DNA from: Coriaria nepalensis
Lineage: Eukaryota; Streptophyta; Magnoliopsida; Cucurbitales; Coriariaceae
Length of the DNA: 64,000 bases
Assembly: GCA_027186245.1 (NCBI GenBank)
Contig: CP114486.1
Coordinates: 9,872,501 to 9,936,500, forward strand
Reading direction: 5' to 3'
How positions within the stretch are numbered: the first letter of the stretch is position 1; every line of letters begins with the position of its first letter. Below are positions 60,660 to 64,000 of this stretch, piece after piece. The notes below the pieces were generated by a model. The model did no database searches, was not told the DNA's origin, and was given only the letters and a program-made list of their open reading frames with translations. Position numbers and translations under genes: made by a program.

Positions 60660-63190
60660 GGTACTCTGACTGGATGTATCATACCTATCCTTAAAAAGAA
60701 TGGCAAGTTAAGGATATGCATAGACTTCCAAAACATAAATCTAGCTACTCGTAATGATAAATATCATATGCAGGCGATCAATTTACTAGTTGATGGAGTA
60801 GTCAAGCATAAACTCTCATCATTCAAAGACGGGCATGTCTAGTACAACTAGATATTTATAGCCAAATAAGATATCCATAAGATTGTCTTTTGATACCCCC
60901 AACATAATTGACGTATTTAAATGGGTCGTTATGTCATTCAAAGAGCACTAAGGCAACCTACTAAAGGGCTATGAACACTATCTTCCACAATTTGATCGAC
61001 ACCATCTTAAAATTCTATATTGATTATGTGCTAGTAAAATCTGTTAATGCAGCCGATCACCTAGCCTATCTAATAAAACTTTATATCGGATGCGCCTTCA
61101 AAAGTTTAAGATGAATCCTTTGAATTGCGCTTTCGGCATTTCGGTTGGGAACTTCTTCGAGTTTCTAATCCACCAAAGAGGCATAGAGATAGAGCAACAA
61201 AAGACCAAACACATCATAGAAGCCCATCCGCCTAAAAACTAGAAAGAGTTTCAATGTTTCCATGACTAGATTAACCTCTTAAAGAGATTTATAGTAAACA
61301 TGGTCGTAAAAACCAAGGTGTTCAACTCCCTTCTTAAGTTAAGGTAAGACGAAGAATTCTTATGGCTACCCTACCATCAGGGACCATTTGAAAGCCTCAA
61401 GCAATATCTAACCAATCCCCTTGTGCTTATAGTAGCCCTGAGAAGCTGGCAAATGCTATTATATGTTTTGGCAACCGTCAAATTGGTCGGTTTCCTCCTG
61501 GCTCAAGAGAACAACGCAAAGCTAGAGCAAGTCATCTACTATCTTAGCAAAGTATGACTCCCATCGATGTCTGGTATACATATATCGAGAAATTATGTTT
61601 GGTTTTATATTTTACCGTCACAAAATTGAGACACTACTTATTAAATACTCAAATCACGGTAATAGCCCAAATAGATTTAACTAAGTATCTTCTATCTCGA
61701 CTAGTTTTCAAAAGTTTCTTTGGAAAATGGGCCCTAGCATTGCCCGAGTTCAACTTGCAATATACCTCATAAATTGGTCAAAGGGCAGGCGGTGGCCGAT
61801 TTCTTGGCTAACCATCCATTTAAAATATTTGTGAATGACTAACGATGTATATGAAGTATTAACCATCAAATAGCTAATTTGGGAATTATACTTCAATAGG
61901 TCAAGTACCGAATGCATGGCTAGAGCCGAGATCTCTATTACATCACTAGAATGTGTACATAGTACATGGTCTTTCCAGCTTACTTTCCCTCACATGATTA
62001 ATCAAGTTAAACATAAAGCCTTGATTATAGACTGAAATTTTACTAGAGCACGACGCCACTCGACAGTCTTCTGTGATTCACAATTAGTGGTTAGGCAAGT
62101 GTCTGGAGATTCCAATATACCAACCCCGGATAAATTGACTACTCTACTATAGATATTTAATTATTTGACGAATTTGACAAGCAGACGTTCAACCATGTCT
62201 CTCGATCTTTCAACGCGAGGCTAATGGTATGGGACAGCTGGTATTCAGCCTAAGTATATTAGATAGATTTTATTGAAAAATGACCGTATACAAGCGGAAT
62301 CATCCTATTCTGACTTCTAGCTAGGTCGAGTTATCGATACTTAACATAAAAAATTTAGAAGCAGGTGATTGGCGATCGCCCTTAATTATACTTTGGTAGG
62401 AAACGAGGTACTTTGATAAGGGAATGACAATTTGCTTCTCAAATTCTTCGGATTTACCGAGAGCACATGAATCATGAAAGAAGTCAATAACGGAATCTAT
62501 GGATCTCACCCAGCGGGATGAAAAATATATTAGTTGTTAGGCGACATGTCTTTTATTGGCTAAACGTCTTACAAGACTATATCAAATACTATAAAGAATG
62601 TAAGAGTTGTTAGAGATACATACCAAAAACAGCCGACACTGGAAATGCAACCGATCATCAAGCTATGGCCATTCAAAATTGGGTTATTGATGCAATCAAC
62701 CAAAAATATCTTGAATCAAGTAAGCATCACACATAAATCCTAGTCGCGATAGATTACTTCACTGAATGGGTTGAAGTTGTCCCACTTAAGAAATTAAATT
62801 AGCTAGAGGTTATCAAGTTCTTGAAAGAAATGATTATTTATTGGTCTCATGTTTTAGATACCATCATTACCGAAAATACCACAATCTTCATTAGTGGCCG
62901 AATTACTGAAGAATACAGCTTCAAATTGGTTACTTCAACACCTTATTATGCTCAAGCTAATGGCCAATGCGACCAATAAGGTGTTGATCAGCCTGATCAA
63001 AAACGTGATCAAAGAAAATCCAAAATCGTGGCATGACCTCCTAGGACCAACCAGATGGGCTTGCAAAATGACGTAGAAGATAGCTACGTCTACAACTCCG
63101 TACTCTTTAGTGTATGGTCATAATGTCATGTCTCCTATGAAAATTCAACCAAAATCCATAAGGATTGCCTTACAAAATGATTTGACCCCT
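60660..63190 (+). pseudogene. Gypsy RT-RNase H-integrase remnant
   Basis: The order RT, RNase H, integrase is kept. RT blocks are 'KKNGKLRICIDFQNINLA' (about 60693) and 'TIFHNLIDTILKFYIDYVLV' (about 60980-61035). The catalytic YxDD is changed to YIDY at 61016-61027, which would abolish activity even without the many stops. RNase H shows 'KWALALPEFNLQYTS' (about 61725-61770). Integrase shows 'RHVFYWLNVLQDYIKYYKEC' (62541 on), 'ILVAIDYFTEWVEVVPLKKL' (62740 on) and 'LVTSTPYYAQANGQ' (62925 on). It is decayed beyond function. Confidence 0.87.
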
Positions 63191-63196
63191 CTCGAG

Positions 63197-64000
63197 TGTT
63201 AGGATTTATGCATATAAATAGCGGAAATAGTAATTAAAATTTTTTCGAATATAATCCTAATTACAACATAAATCAACACCAAAAATAGTCATATAATAAT
63301 CATATATCACATATATATAAATTTTATAGAAAGCATAATAAATCCTATCAAATTAAAATTTCAAGATTATAAAAGGGTTACCAATCTTGACGAACAAAAT
63401 GATGATAACGAACAACTTCAAGTTCTTATTGTAATTAGAATTGAAGGAAGAATAGATGCCCACGTGTTTGTCTTTTAATCGTTATCAATACGATCTGGTT
63501 CACTCAATTTGTTTTCAACCTAAGGATTCAACTCATGAATCAAAAGGTTTGAGAAAAAGAGATAGGAAAACACAAGCTCTTTGATAGTAGGGTTTCGGCC
63601 TGAGGAGGAGGGGAAGACATGTTTTTCGACCATCCGTAATAGGGTATTTATAATGCTCAATAGGTAATAGGTTTTATAAAAGTCAACATGTTACTTTGAC
63701 CTGATTACCTCATAATCTGGTTAATGATTTCCTTAACCTGATTAAGGAAAAAATGGGTTAAAACCCACTCATATGGTCAGCCACTTCATGGGTCATAAGC
63801 CCATATTGACCTAAGAAAATCCAATTACCAAATTGGGTCATTAACCCTTACATGTTCAACTATTAAATACGAACCTTAAGATTCTTTTATAATTAAATAA
63901 AAGTTTTTATGTTATTCATTAATTTTTAATTAAATTAAAATCACACTTAAATGTGTTAGCAAAACTGCAAGACATTAGATTTAATAAATCAATAATTACC
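63197..64000 (+). repeat. LTR-type repeat starting TGTTAGGA, cut by the window end
   Basis: It begins TGTTAGGATTTATGC just after the integrase remnant and is related to 11354-13009 and, in parts, to 53940-54460 and 56187-56760. It may be the 3' LTR of the preceding gypsy element or a separate insertion; the window ends before its 3' terminus. Confidence 0.55.

Overview
This window is plant nuclear DNA, almost certainly from a eudicot. It is visibly AT-rich. Its genes have GT-AG introns and belong to plant-specific or plant-typical families: germin-like proteins, an AAP amino acid permease, an EXO70 exocyst subunit and an auxilin-like J-domain protein. Decayed Ty1-copia and Ty3-gypsy retrotransposons and an inserted fragment of plastid rpoB fill most of the rest. 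I cannot name the species.

Layout. 1-270 holds the tail of a gypsy pol gene. 1.45-5.43 kb and 7.25-14.46 kb are two same-direction copies of one block: a minus-strand copia remnant, an LTR-type repeat, and a germin-like gene on the minus strand (GLP1, GLP2). A 1.2-kb solo LTR sits inside the second copy. 14.5-18.5 kb is non-genic, with a copia scrap, DNA of organellar look and a plastid rpoB pseudogene. 18.57-25.08 kb is a rearranged composite of two Tat-like gypsy elements facing each other. 26.97-29.0 kb is an intron-less EXO70 gene. 29.9-30.9 kb is a gypsy reverse transcriptase remnant. 34.84-36.87 kb is a six-exon amino acid permease gene. 37.2-37.7 kb is another gypsy tail. 38.59-39.39 kb is a third germin-like gene (GLP3, plus strand). 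41.0-42.55 kb is a solo LTR with a perfect 5-bp target duplication. 42.9-43.4 kb is a small tandem repeat with dyad symmetry, followed by a copia integrase remnant. 45.8-52.2 kb is an eight-exon auxilin-like gene on the minus strand. 52.6-57.7 kb is a 2.3/2.8-kb tandem duplication of LTR-like DNA, followed by a decayed gypsy gag-pol (57.7-63.2 kb) and the start of a further LTR-type repeat running off the window.

Six protein-coding genes look functional. EXO70 (vesicle tethering) and the auxilin-like protein (clathrin uncoating) both act in membrane trafficking. The permease works at the plasma membrane and the three germin-like proteins are predicted to be secreted. These are dispersed plant genes, and nothing suggests a cluster or pathway. 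The exon structures given were derived by hand from splice sites, reading phase and family conservation, and all phases close. No tRNA, rRNA or CRISPR array was found.

The most interesting structures are the GLP1/GLP2 tract, almost identical inside older diverged flanks; the facing Tat-like elements with an antisense extra ORF and a ~70-bp tandem repeat; the precisely datable solo LTRs; and a strong hairpin in the last intron of the auxilin-like gene. I found no clear undescribed biological system.
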